Shown: positions 36,300 through 48,282, numbered from the stretch's first letter. The stretch is DNA of 64,000 nt from Raphanus sativus (GCF_000801105.2 NC_079515.1:24699407-24763406); one strand, 5' to 3'. Made by a program: numbers and translations. Notes: generated from the sequence alone by a model not told the origin.

Positions 36300-38111
36300 C
36301 TATTTACGTACTATGACACATTCTAAATCTACAATACCTTTTTCCAACAAGACATTGTTGCGGGTTTTAATAAAATAATACTTATACTTATCCAAATATA
36401 TGGTTAGAATAAAGTGACGAACAATACCTGATATGGGTTTCATATAAGGGGGTTGAGGAAAACCGATGGCGTGAGATTGATGATTAGGGTAGACAGTGTA
36501 GAGAGGCATCATCGGGCTTGCCCCAACCATTACTCGTCCTCCACTATACATGTGATGGTGGTGGTAATATTGTGGCTGTGGCAGCGGTAGCGGTAGCGGT
36601 AGCGATTGTGGTTGCGGATGTGCATAGTACCCGTTCATATAGGCACCTCCAACGTATCCAACTTTCTGTTCATTAAGAAACATCATACACACAGAAAGTT
36701 ATAAGTGTATGGAAAATCATAGTTCAAGCATATACTAGTTTTTGATTAGAAACCACAAGACTATTTTCTTTCACAAGACTTACTTGATTGAAGGTCATGT
36801 TCGGGACGACATAGGAGGGAGGGTACCTTTTATTTAATACCAAAAGTGAGCTAATCAACATACAAGTATGTGTTTCAAAAAAGTGTTACAAAACAAAATC
36901 AAACACAAGTACATTTGGAAGAAGTTTAGACGGTAGAACTTATTAGAATAGCTAGTTTACCCATAGAAAGGAACGGTCTGATGATGGTTTTGCTGTTGAA
37001 GTTGATGTTGCTGGTGCGTGAATCCCGCAGGGTAGTACCATTGAGCTTGATTATTACCTACATGTCCAGACGTGGGCCTACCCACGTGCTTAGATCCTTC
37101 ACATCTCAAAACATCATATATTAACAATAATGTTAAGATCAACTATGAAAAACTAGATGGTTCCTAAAAAGTTCAAATGGTAATGCATATATCAGTTAGT
37201 GATGTTTCGATTCCATTCACATCAATACTCAATCCTTGGAATGTTTCTAACCTTGCTGAGTTTGAATGAACAAGCCTGCCTAGATCAAAACTTTCCTCTT
37301 TAGTACTTTTGACCATTGTGATATACTATAAGTATAGGGAGTATACCTAAATAGTACTTGAAAATCATATTTTCTGCCAATTTTTTTTTGATTGCCAAAT
37401 TGCAAATGACAAGCATTAGATCAACACATGCACGGTACTATATGCCCTTAACGATTACCCGCTTAGAAAATTTCCTATATGACGTTATAACCAATGTATT
37501 TACGTTTATATAATTAAGTTATATACTTACACTACAATCATTGATCAGTCTAGATGTCTTACATGGCAACTCTTTTTTTTTTTTTTTTTTTTTGTAAAAG
37601 TTACATGGCAACTCTTCTACATGTTATTAAGGCTTTGTTTGAATTTTGGCATGTGATCCTCAGGTTATAATTAAACAAAGAAAGTTTTATATAATAAAAT
37701 TTAGATGAGAACAAACCTTGTCGAGGAGAGGCCACGGTGGGAGATCTACGAAGGCGGCCACCGAGGGAGGCAAGATTGCAGTTGGCACGGCGGCCATTGA
37801 TGATAGGAGTCGAGTCTTCACAAGCCTTCTTCGCGGCTTCAGCATCTTTGAAAGTCACCTTCACCAAAACAAGAATTTAAGAAGAAGAGAAACTAAAGTG
37901 AGATAAATCAAGAAGAGGAACATACAAAGCCGTAGCCTTTGGAACGGCGAGTGAGTTTGTCGGAGATGATGACTGCCTCCAAGATATCACCGTACTTGAT
38001 GAAATGATCATGCATTGCTTCTTTGTTAGTGTCCCAAGCCAATCCTCCTACAAACACTTTGGTCAGCTTCGTGTCTCCAAAACATCCGCTCACGTTGTTG
38101 CTCGTCGTCAT
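36300..38111 (-). CDS. ARP1: RRM RNA-binding protein ARP1-like, 6 exons, 257 aa
   Basis: Exons (minus): 38111-37926, 37858-37717, 37096-36961, 36826-36784, 36665-36428 and 36328-36300; all GT-AG, 258 codons with stop. One RRM fills residues about 15-90: RNP2 is KVFVGGLAW and RNP1 (KGYGFVTF) is split by intron 1. The rest is rich in Gln, His, Pro and Tyr (HQQHQLQQQNHHQ, a Leu-Pro repeat, YYHHHHMY), typical of small plant RRM proteins. ARP1 of Arabidopsis (At3g54770) is an ABA-regulated RNA-binding protein affecting germination. The 5' UTR has a long GA-rich tract (38131-38180). The last 9-codon exon is the least certain part; the alternative is intron retention in the same frame. Confidence 0.85.
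37575..37600 (-). mobile_element. Micro-retroposon in ARP1 intron 2: CTTTTAC + poly(A)
   Basis: TTACATGGCAACTCTT (16 bp) occurs at 37559-37574 and 37601-37616. The insert, read on the minus strand, is CTTTTAC followed by about 19 A. It lies within the second intron of ARP1, in the same orientation as the gene. Confidence 0.8.
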
Positions 38112-38344
38112 TGGATCGTGTGTAAGTTCTGAGAGAGAGAAAGAGAAAGAGAGAGAGAAAGCGAGAGAGAAGGAGAGTGACTTGAATTATATAAGAAGAA
38201 GAATAAATAACAATAAAGAAATGGTGTAAAATAAAGAGTGACAGATTGGTGGACAGGTAAGTCTTAACGTGATCACTACACCCTTCTTATGTCTCTATTC
38301 ACCACCTGTTTGGCCTCTTTCTTGATACATCGGCCCAAATACTC

Positions 38345-38715
38345 ATAATGTTATAATTAGTCTGCGGATTCCGTTTATTCGGGTCGGATATTTTCAGGTA
38401 TCTCGGTTCAATCACAATCTTACCGAAGTAAACTAAAAACAAAAGCGGTTTGTTTCGGTTTTGGTTTCAAACTTTATTTCCGAAAATAACTGATTTTTCA
38501 GTTAGATTTTGGTATAATTTTCAAAAAACTTCAGTTATTTTTAAGTTGTTTGGTTAATTTGGTCTGAGTATCTCAGTTAATTTCGGATAATTTCGGTTTT
38601 CTGTTTTATAAGCCGAACTGAAAACTAAAATATTTTCAAAAGCTTTCCGAACTAAACCAAACTCAAAACTGGAAACCGAAAAACCAAAAAATTCAGTTCG
38701 GTTCGGCTGGTGATG
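38345..38715. repeat. CGGTTT-rich transposon relic upstream of ARP1
   Basis: Dense TTCGGTT/AACCGAA motifs in both orientations (for example GGTTTGTTTCGGTTTTGG and ACTGGAAACCGAAAAACC) form an imperfect inverted arrangement, as in subterminal regions of small hAT or similar elements. Ends not resolved. Confidence 0.35.
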
Positions 38716-39240
38716 CACTGCCATGAGTTTGGACCCTGTGTTCTAATGGCTTAGATCTGCGTCGGTCAAAGGCCATGTTACTGGTTAGTTAAGCACATCA
38801 TAGACTGATTCAGCCCTTGGTCTCTTTTGCTTCACAACCAAAGCCAAGGTTAAGAACCAATATTGACATCAATCCAGTGCTTATATACTAATAGTGAAAC
38901 TGGGAAGCTTACACATTGAGAGGACTCTCTAGTTTTTGTCAGTAAAGAAACAAGCAAATGTAAGCAAAATATTGGACGAAATCTATGCAAATGTGTGATT
39001 GTAGTAAAAACTTGATTCCCTATATACTCAGAATCTCACAAGTTGCACTCATATGTAACTACTACACACCAGCATTAACATACACACACACACATAACAA
39101 GAACCCAATACAAGCAGGAAAGAGAAGAGAATACACTATTCTCCAGCTATCTTCCTGGCAAAAAGAAAGAGAGAAAAAAGGTTCTACTAGCTTAACAAAA
39201 TAAATCTCCCAAAGGGAACAATGCAGCTCCGTTTCTTGAT

Positions 39241-40480
39241 GATCATGATCTACCTTTCTTCATCCTTGCATCTCGCTGGTTCCTGAAGTGGCTGAGTAGT
39301 TGATGTGCCTGCAAAGAACAACACTATTCAGATATCTAACCACAACAAGAAACTAGACTTGGTTTTGTTATATATAGTCTTTTACCTTCTCTTTTGCTCT
39401 CTGTGTACCAGACTGAGACAAGGCAACAAGCGGAGGTATACACCTTCTTGCAAGACCAAAGTGCAAAACTTAGGACTGTTCAGACACAACTGAAGCAGCA
39501 CTGAAGCTGCATTCTCTTTCCCTCTCTGAGACACTGTATCAGCCGTCTCAACAAGCAACAGCACCCCACCTTCCCTCACAATCACTTGACGCCTTTCTCC
39601 AACTCCAGAAAGATTTGCAAGAAGAGCAACTGCTTTATCAATCATCTCCAAATCCGGATCTAACATCTCCACAAGATGCTTAACCGCCTTAGCTTGCACA
39701 ATATGAGTCTTGTTCTCATGAGTTATAGAGAGATCAAACAAAGTAGAAGCAGCATCTTTCTTTCCTCTAAACGTTCCCTTTCCAAGAAGACTCACAAGAC
39801 CCTGTATCGCCGCGTTAGACTGCCCTATTCTCTTCCTGTTGACTTGCAGAACAGACAGACTGAACAATGTAGCTGCTGCATTCTCCTTGGCTCTGTGTTC
39901 AAAACGTGAACAAGCGGTTCTATAGCTTCAGCTTCCAAGATCATGGCTTTGTTTACTTCACTAATAGAAAGATTCAGGAGAGCTGTGACTGCTTGTTCTT
40001 GTGTTAGCTTCTCTTCCGAGTATAGAAGTGACAGCAGTGGAGTGATAGCACCGCAACGCCCAATGTGAACACGATTCTCAACGCTGTTAATGGTGAGATG
40101 GCGTATCTCAGCTGCAGCAGCAGTCTTCTCTTTTTTAGATCCGTTTTTGAGATCCTCTACCAACTTTATGGTATGTGAAGTCATCATTGTTGTTACAGAG
40201 CACTCACTTTCATGAGACATCTCACTGTAGCTTTGGTGGTTCACTGGTAAACTTTGTGTCTCACTTGTCAAGGAAGGAACATAATCAACAGAAGAGACAA
40301 CACTGCAAACTGACTCACTCCTGCTGTGAGTATAAGACTGCTTCTGAGAAGAAAGTTCAAAGATCTCAAGGTCCTTGCTTTGTGGCTCACCGCATAAACT
40401 AACAGGCACGTTGATCTTCACTTTCTCAAACCCATTTCCAGTTTCAACAGATGATCTTGAGGTAAAACTGATTCTTTCTA
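39241..40480 (-). pseudogene. PUB3: PUB3-like ARM-repeat remnant, U-box lost
   Basis: The minus strand carries the C-terminal half of a plant U-box/ARM E3 ligase of the PUB3/PUB4 group: an acidic/Ser-rich linker, then ARM repeats (RVHIGRCGAITPLLSLLYS, EQAVTALLNLSIS, GKGTFRGKKDAASTLFDLS, IDKAVALLANLSGVGE, SQRGKENAASVLLQLCLNS). A last exon at about 39306-39241 (HQLLSHFRNQRDARMKKGRS) is still intact. Two breaks are seen: a small deletion with frameshift near 39895 between two ARM repeats, and a one-base frameshift near 39440 after LVLQEG. Nothing upstream of about 40480 encodes a U-box. Without it the product could not recruit an E2, so this is a decaying copy. Position fits At3g54790 (PUB3). 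Confidence 0.8.
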
Positions 40481-41110
40481 CCTCAATATTTTAGATTCTT
40501 GTGATGTTAGGGCCGTATGAAACAAATTGATGGGTTAGGCGTAATTTATGGATTTGAGCCCGTTTTGTTTTGTTTTTTTTTTTTGACGACAGCCCGTATG
40601 TGGAATGTGTTGATCACTGTAGGCACTGGCAGGTCATTCATCGTACGGTTTAAAGACTTTTGGAATCTTCTTGTAGACAATGGCATAACTATATTAGAAA
40701 ACACCAATTATAGAATTTTGAACCCCGAACATAGAAGCGTCATTTTTTTAGCCTCCTCACAAATAGCAAGTAATTTCTAACCAGTGAAGTTTTATAAAGT
40801 TTATAACCAAAACGAGAGGGAGCAGCAATAAAAGTCAAGAAAAGAACAAAACTTATGTTTGTTTTTCTCTCTTGATTGAGAGAAAAACAAATCAAGATTC
40901 TCTGTTTCGCTTCTGCTGAATCAGAGAATCGCTTCAAGTTAAGCATTTGATATACAAGACGTTTTGTGACATCTAGTATATACATTTGTTTACGGGGAAA
41001 AGAAGCTCGCATTTCACCTGGTAAATCAAATATTCATGATGATTTTTTTTTTAAAATGAATTTAAATCGTTTTATATAAAACTTAAAAAGGGTTTTGTAG
41101 AGAAATCGAA

Positions 41111-44100
41111 ATGTCTCAAACTGACGGAAGAATGGAAGGTTGGCTTTATACCATCCGACACAACCGGTTCGGTCTTCAGTTTTCCCGTAAACGATATTTT
41201 GTTCTTCTCGACAACAACCTTAAAAGCTTTAGATCAGTACCATCAGATCAAAACGAGGTTTGTCTTTCTCATTTCCTCATGATATGACATTTTGTTTATG
41301 TGTTATATTCTTTAGTATAAAGAGATTTACGCAGAGTAGATGCAATTGCAAAAATTGAAATGAAGAACTAATTAGGGTTTATATCTAAGGAGGATGCTAA
41401 AATGAGAACAATGATGATAAATAAAAACAGCTAACTTTTATGTTCTTATTTTTATGTATAGGAACCCGATAGAAGAGCATCTCTAGACTGTTGTATTAGG
41501 GTTACCGACAATGGAAGGGAGAGCTTCCATAGAAAGGTGCCAACTCTTGGATACTTATCAGCCTATATTACTCAGTTTATAGATTGTTTCTTTTTGGTTC
41601 ATGTGTTGTTCCAGGTCCTTTTCATCTTCACGCTTTACAATACTACGAACCATTTGGATCAGTTAAAGGTTTGTTTGGAAGTAGCTTGTCTTTACATCTC
41701 ACATTTCTTGTTTTGGAAGGTTCATTCTCTTTTTTTTTTTAACATTGGACAGTTGGGTGCAAGTAGTCCTGAAGAAGCAGCCAAATGGATCAGATCATTA
41801 CAAGATGCTTCCCAAAAGGTTTGTTACATTTTCTTATACATTATAAGATTTGATACTCACATACCACTTGAATTATGTTTTCAGAAGTTTCCATTTCCGG
41901 ATTGCGAATTTGTATCTCATGCTGAGAAAGGACTTGTGAAGTTCAATGTTTCAAGGAGGTCACGCCGCAAAAATTCAGTGGACTGGACAAACTACTCATC
42001 ATTGAATGTTGAAACAACAGTAGCACCTGATGTCATTTCTCCTTCTCCATGGAAAATATTTGGATGCCAAAACGGTAGGGAAAGATAAGTTTTTCTTTTG
42101 TGGAACTTGTGATGCAAGAAACCGACGGCCTTACCAAGCTTTTGAGTTTTCAGGTTTACGACTCTTCAAAGAAGCTAACGACTCGGATTCCCGTGGAAAG
42201 GTAATGTAAACTTGTTTACTTACTCCATTTGTAAATCTTTACTATAATTTCTGTAAATAAAACCTCTTGCAGCAATGGGATGATCACCCTGCAATAATGG
42301 CAGTTGGAGTCATAGATGGTACTTCAGAAGATATTTTCAATACGTTAATGTCTTTCGGTCCTTTACGATCAGAGTAAGCTCTATCACTTTGATCTCAGAG
42401 GTTAACCAACCCACATTGGTCTATTAAACACTATACATGCCTTGAGTGGCAAGAAACCTTGATTTTCTCTAGGTTTAGAGATTAATCTATTTTTGACTTA
42501 GGGTTTACATGACTTTCTTGTAGATGGGACTTTTCTTTCTACAAAGGTAGCGTGGTGGAGCATCTTGATGGACACACAGATATAATCAATGTCCTGTTAT
42601 ACAGTGATTGGTTGCCATGGGGAATGAATCGAAGAGACTTATTGATGCGGCGCTACTGGAGAAGAGAAGAAGATGGAACATATGGTTAGATAAATTCTTG
42701 ATAATATTTCTATCTGTTAAATTTTGTGGTTTATAACCTTCTCAACCTTGAATATCACAGTGATACTTTGCCACTCTGTTTATCACAAGGAGTGCCCGCC
42801 AAAGAAGGGATATGTTCGTGCTTGTGTCAAAAGTAAAGTTTCTTTCTTCACAGCTCTAGCTTTTGACTTCATAATCCTTTGTATTTTAATGATTTTTGCA
42901 TGGGAACGTAGGTGGTGGTTACGTGGTGACTCCGGTAAACAAAGGGAAACAATCACTAGTGAAGCATATGGTAGCTATTGATTGGAGAAGCTGGAACTTA
43001 TACACGGGGGCTTCTTCTTCAAGAGACATAACCATCCGTGTGGTTGAGAGACTTGCCGCGTTACGCGAAATGTTCAAAGCGAAGCAAGGACTCGGCTTCT
43101 CTGAGTTCGTCTCAGGGGAGTTCATGGATACTAAATCCTGCGTGTCTAAAATCAACACTAAAGTAGCAGCCAAAAGGGTTGACCTAGAGCTTGTGAAGGC
43201 TGAGGATATGGAGAAACCTTCTTCGGCACGTAACAGTTTGATGGACTTAAATGATGTTTCTGATGAATTTTTCGATGTTCCTGAGCCCAACGAGTTTGAT
43301 AGCTTAATTGATAACTCTCCCTTTTCACAAGGACACTCTCAGGTAACTTTCTACTCAACACAATGGCTCTCTCACTTCTTGTCTTGCTTGTGGATCAAGG
43401 TAACTTTAAAGTTGTGTGTGTGTGTTTCAGCTCAAGATACCATCACCAGCTGGTTTTGTCAAGAAACTTCAAGATCTAGCCATTAACAAGAAAGGCTATA
43501 TGGATCTACAAGAGGCTGGCATGGATGAAAATACCACATTCTTCTATGGAGCCACTCTTCAAAAAGATCCAAATCTTACACTGCCTTGTAGTTGGGCTAC
43601 CGCGGATCCCTCCACATTCTTGATTCGTGGAGAAAATTATCTACAAGACCAACAAAAGGTAATCAATTTTCTAGATACGCATATGTGTGTGTTAAACTTA
43701 AACACATTGATAATGATGCTTGGTACTATTCAAACAATAGGTAAAGGCAACAGATACAATGATGCAAATGATTGGAGCAGATTGGATAAGTTCTGATAAG
43801 CGAGAAGATGATCTCGGTGGACGACTAGGTGGTGTGGTTCAGGAGTTCGCTGCAAAAGGTGGTCCAGAGTTTTTCTTCATTGTAAACATGCAGGTAACTT
43901 TGAGATAAGCTTCTATCATTTTAATGAATCATTGATAGTTAAGAAACACTAATTAATATGAAATTGTATATTTAAACCAGGCCCCAGGTTCAGCCATGTA
44001 TAGTCTAGCTTTGTACTATATGCTGAAAACTCCATTGGAAGATCATCCTTTGTTACAGAGTTTTGTGAATGGTGATGATGCTTATCGCAATTCGCGGTTT

Positions 44101-44589
44101 AAGCTCATCCCTCACATCTCCCAAGGTTCATGGATAGTGAAACAGAGTGTTGGCAAGAAGGCTTGCTTGGTGGGTCAGGCACTTGTAGTTCGTTACACCC
44201 GTGGAAAGAATTACTTGGAGGTTCAAACATAAACAACAGTTACTCTTATGTATTATCTGATAACAAAAATTCACGATGTTTTTTTTTTCAGCTTGACATT
44301 GATGTTGGGTCTTCAACTGTTGCAAGAGGTGTAACTAATCTTGTTCTTGGATATCTAAACAATCTGGTTATAGAAATGGCGTTCTTGATACAGGTAAAAC
44401 AAAAACTAATCATGTTGAAAGTTATTGAATTGTAAGACTTAATGTTATGGAACAATATGTATTTGACAATTTTTCGATTTTTTAAAACTGATTATGCAGG
44501 CAAATACAGTAGAGGAACTACCAGAACTGTTACTAGGGACATGTCGGCTCAATTATCTCGATGCTTCAAAATCTGTAAAAGAAAGATGA
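41111..44589 (+). CDS. EDR2-like PH-START-DUF1336 protein, 15 exons, 718 aa
   Basis: Exons: 41111-41257, 41462-41536, 41615-41668, 41753-41818, 41885-42074, 42154-42200, 42273-42373, 42524-42684, 42761-42832, 42912-43342, 43431-43658, 43741-43893, 43981-44220, 44292-44393 and 44500-44589; all GT-AG, 719 codons with stop. Domains in order are PH (about 1-115, starting MEGWLYTIRHNRFGLQFSRK), START (about 195-385, MAVGVIDGTSEDIF to RVVERLAALREMF) and DUF1336/EDR2_C (about 490-715, PSTFLIRGENYLQDQQ, GADWISSDKREDDLGGR). This layout is that of EDR2, a negative regulator of salicylate-dependent powdery mildew resistance that binds PI4P and sits on endomembranes. Position matches At3g54800, an EDR2 paralogue. 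No disruption is seen. Confidence 0.92.
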
Positions 44590-45619
44590 GACATCCTGAA
44601 GAACAAACAATACCAATGCAAGAGCAGAGGATATTTCTATTTTTGTTTCTTTGTAAAATCTGTGTGTATCTTTTACCATTCTTTATTAAGTCAACTCGTT
44701 TTTACAACTCAAACTAAGGTATAGGAAGGATCTAGTTCGGTCCTTTGTTTACCTGATCCACATGAATAAATAAACTTGTTGATTCAGTTTTTAAGTTTTG
44801 CAGTATGAAAATCAGAGGAAATAGATACTTGAACAACAATCAACATCTCTTCTTCTATCACAAGAAACTCTAAACCTTTACTGATTAGAATACAAGCATA
44901 GAGCTAAGACTATATATAAATAATCCTCAATGCATTAAACGATGATATATCAGTGTAAAACACAATACCTTATTTTTAAAATCAACTCAGTTCCGGTTAT
45001 ATTTTTTGTAAAATACACTTCCTTACATTTGTTAACTACACATGAAATTGTTTACATTATTTTAGTATTTCGGATGCATTTGAATTAAATGTTAACGTGA
45101 ATGGTGGACGCATAAATTCATTTATTTCTCAGTTTTAAAACTTTTATAACTGGAACTACATAGGTTATGATTAATAAATATCCACGGTGTGGGGTTGAGT
45201 ATAGCGTTGCGTGCCTTCGGAAGCAAAGGAGTCTCTTTCAGTGGGTCACAGACTCACAGGTTCCTCCGGTTCATCTGTCGGCACCGACACCTCTCTATAA
45301 CTATTCTTCTGTTTTGTTTTCTATAGTTTTTACCTTAGATTTATTTGCTTTTCTTCTCCATTTCAAACACTATCATTGTCTTCCTTGTTCAATTTGTTTT
45401 CTTTAAAATTGAAGAACCTTTGGCTGAATTCCATTTTGTTATAGCAATAAATTCACTTTTTTGTTCAGATTTTTCTTTTGTTACTTTTTTGAACACGTAT
45501 TAGGAGATATAGAAGATAAATAATGGAAATACTGAAAGGCTTGCTATCAGTGCTCAGTAGATCACTGATTCCTTGAAAACGTTTCTTTCACGCGGGGGTC
45601 GGCTCATATGCACTTACTC

Positions 45620-45651
<32 letters not shown>

Positions 45652-45992
45652 CAAAATTATTAAATTTCTCAGAAGTTTACTTTCAGACGTGCACTAAATG
45701 TTTTTTTGTCACCAATTAGATCGACATGATCCCATCTATAATCAACCTTACCATGCGAAGAACGCAACTTAGTGGGATTAAATTCCGGTGGAGAAAACCG
45801 CAGATGTGAACATTTAACCACTTAATTTTTTTTTTTTGAAAAATCATTTAACCACTTAATTACAGATACTTTCTCACGTGTTTTCAACCTTATAAATTGT
45901 AAAAATATACCAGAATAATACTTTTTTGGGCCAAACATATACCAAAATAATACATATGTATCCTAAATGCTCAAAAGCATAAGGCTACACCT
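44590..45992. other. Intergenic, no gene seen
   Basis: About 1.4 kb after the EDR2-like gene. It contains a T tract of about 30 nt (45625-45652) without flanking duplication and one micro-retroposon (45828-45844). A 79-codon open stretch at 45167-45406 has no recognisable similarity. Confidence 0.6.
45828..45844 (-). mobile_element. Micro-retroposon: ATTTTTC + poly(A)
   Basis: CATTTAACCACTTAATT (17 bp) occurs at 45811-45827 and 45845-45861. The 17-nt insert is ATTTTTC plus 10 A on the minus strand. Confidence 0.75.
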
Positions 45993-46755
45993 AGTGTTTT
46001 GAAGCCCGACTCAGATCCGCGGTTGAACCGGTAAATCCGGTGACCCAATATAAATCCAGTTTGAGTTTTGTGAAAAATTCCAAAATTTAAAAGTCCGCAA
46101 AAATCCACCAAAACCTGAAACCCAATACATATTGAACCACTAGTTGAACCAATAGATAAATTTTGTATTTTTTAAAAACTTTTTAGTTATGTTTTTAGAT
46201 TCTGTTTTATATTCTAAATTTTCAATTAAAAATAAGGTTTTTCAGTGTTTTTTTGCTAAAATTAGTTGATGTGATTTGGTGTTAATTTAATTTTGTTATT
46301 GACAATTTATTATAATGATGTTTTACTTTTGTTTATTTTGGATTTGAAGTTTAATTTATTATTCACATTAGACATAAAATATTTATGATTTTTTTTTAAT
46401 ATATTATAACTCTTAACTAGTTACAATTTTTTTTGAATAATCTAGACTATTTTTGATATTTTGTATGTTAAATAGAAATAAAAAATATAAAAAATAAAGT
46501 TAAGTATTTTCTAAATGTCTTTAAACATAAATAATATATATATATATATATATATATCCAAACTATTATTTTATGTTTTAAAAATATTTAGAAAGTATCA
46601 ACTTTAGTTTTTATATTTTTATTTTCATAACTAATATATTATTATATAATTAAATTTATTTATTTATTAACTTGTGATTCATTCGCGGTCAATCCATTGA
46701 TCTAGTGATCCGGTAAATCGCCTAGTTCAATGTCTAGATCGGTCTTCAAAACATT
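45993..46755. mobile_element. Mutator-like non-autonomous TIR element with 10-bp TSD
   Basis: GGCTACACCT flanks the element at 45983-45992 and 46756-46765. The ends are AGTGTTTTGAAGCCCGA and, inverted, AATGTTTTGAAGACCGA. A 9-10 bp duplication is the mark of Mutator-like elements. The 763-bp body is AT-rich, non-coding, and includes a (TA)n tract. Related copies sit at about 9.2-9.6 kb and 20.6-20.85 kb. Confidence 0.75.
46533..46557. repeat. (TA)n microsatellite
   Basis: About 12 TA units inside the Mutator-like element. Confidence 0.85.
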
Positions 46756-46934
46756 GGCTACACCTGTAGAAAAACGTACGATCAAAATATATGGAAAATG
46801 CTCAAACTCGTGCTCTTGATAAATAAATTATCTTAGTTAAAAGATCAAAAACAAGCAATAAAAATAAAAATAACATTTTCATTCGACTAAGAACTCCTGA
46901 ATATGAAAATAATCACTATAGCGACCATAACGAC

Positions 46935-47202
46935 AGATTGAAAACGACATCAAATCACGTAGCATGTATAGCTTCCGCCTTGACAGGGCAATGCTCTGAC
47001 CGATTGAACTATAATCCCAGCTATACTGATCACTAACATGATATACTGAACACTAACATACTCGAGCACTCGTTGCGACCGGAACAGACACGACTTCTTC
47101 TAACGCTAGAAGACCACTGGAAAACACACAGTCTCTCACTAATTTCAATTTGTAACCATATGGTGAGAGATTGAAAACGACATCAAATCACGTAGCATGT
47201 AT
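46935..47202. repeat. 35-bp direct repeat pair flanking the trnD fragment
   Basis: A 35-bp sequence starting AGATTGAAAACGACATC and ending GTAGCATGTAT is found at 46935-46969 and 47168-47202. The trnD fragment follows the first copy directly. Confidence 0.9.
46971..47018 (-). pseudogene. Truncated organellar-type trnD-GUC
   Basis: Minus strand GGGATTATAGTTCAATCGGT, then the D-stem (CAGAGC) and the anticodon arm CCGCCCTGTCAAGGCGG-like region with GTC, match the first two thirds of chloroplast tRNA-Asp (GUC). Similarity ends at GGAAGC; the variable loop, T arm and acceptor 3' strand are missing, so it cannot be a working tRNA. It is a short plastid- or mitochondrion-derived insertion. Confidence 0.75.
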
Positions 47203-47460
47203 CAGAAAATGGCGCCGAATTTTTCTTCGCTGTCGTCCCCCGTGAATTTCAATCAATCGTGACCTTTTGGTTTTTATAGCATTAATTTACGTTAAGAATC
47301 ATCTTTCTATTATGAAATATAGAGAGTACATGTGTCCATGTGTGAGAAGGCACCTCAACGTAAAAATCGATCATAGATATGTAGTTAATTATATTATATA
47401 TGTGGGGATTCAAAATTAATTACTATGTTTGGATGCATCCAGGAGAACAATGCGATAACG

Positions 47461-47722
47461 GTAAAGAAGAAAGATAAAGAGACTTGTCAATTCTTCAAGG
47501 AAACTGCGATCCATCGATTCCAAAATTGAAGGTTGAAAGATCAAAGTGTAAAAGCACAAGGCGTCAAAGCAGTAACACTCATCTCAAAGGAGTTGAACAA
47601 GGTCGGTATCGAAAGTCTTCCCTAACGACGATACAAGATTAGGTGGATATTCCTAGCGGTGCTGTAAGGATTAGGTGGTGAATGTTCTAATGGTGTAACA
47701 AGGTTAAGTGAAGAGTCCTGTT
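47461..47722 (+). repeat. Internal segment of a short-LTR retroelement, left flank of the array
   Basis: 47461-47640 is about 90% identical by eye to 63016-63181 (shared AAGAAGAAAGATAAAG, CAAGGAAACTGCGATCCATC, GGTCGGTATCGAAAGTCTTC). The segment stops at CTGTT (47718-47722), where the Tat array is inserted; the sequence resumes at 62648. Confidence 0.7.
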
Positions 47723-48269
47723 TGTGAGGGATTAAACTCACACCTAGATTTAGATCAGGTTTTATGTTTAGGAAAGGTTAGGGAAAGATTATCGCGGGCT
47801 GAATCCCGTAAGAACTTGATGAATGAACTTCGATTTGTATTGATATAATAGAAATTGGGATGGTTACAAGAAGATGTATCTCACGATGAATATAAAGATT
47901 ACAAGAGTTTTATCATAAGAATGTTTTGGTGAATGTTGAGTGAAAATATGAGTTGGATCGGATCCTCTTCTTAGTCTTCGACCTTCTCTTTTTATAGCTT
48001 TGGACTTCTTTAGGTTGTTTGCAACTGGTCTCCGAGATCCTCTCCGCTTGAGGTGGAATCTGCAACAGCTTCCCTTTGACCGGGTCCTGCGCTTCTTATT
48101 GTTGTGACGTGAGCTTCCTCTTTGTCGTGACCTCCTTAACGATCACCTTAGCTCTCAGCCTTCGGCTTCAATTTAGCTCTTCTTAGGTACCGAATTCATA
48201 ATGGGTCAGTCGCGGCCTGTTTCCATCCTTCACCGTTCAGCAATCAGCTATCGGGCCATATTTGGGCCC
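47723..48269 (-). repeat. 3' LTR of copy A
   Basis: Aligns to the 5' LTR at 62097-62643 with very few differences. Contains a minus-strand TATAAAAA box (TATAAA at 47991-47996). Its inner end reads GGGCCCGTTGAG where the 5' LTR reads GGGCCCAACA, so the expected TGTTGGGCCC start is altered here. Confidence 0.85.
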
Positions 48270-48282
48270 GTTGAGACTTGCT

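Noticed and set aside
40570..40605. T-rich tract near 40580 flanked by AGCCCGT as a micro-retroposon
   Set aside because: The repeat is only 7 bp and the tail is interrupted; too weak to count.
45167..45406. 79-codon ORF
   Set aside because: No recognisable domain, no neighbouring exons, ends in low-complexity hydrophobic sequence.
45625..45652. Poly(T) tract as a ninth micro-retroposon
   Set aside because: No direct repeat flanks it.
46971..47018. Functional tRNA-Asp
   Set aside because: The T arm, variable loop and acceptor 3' strand are absent.
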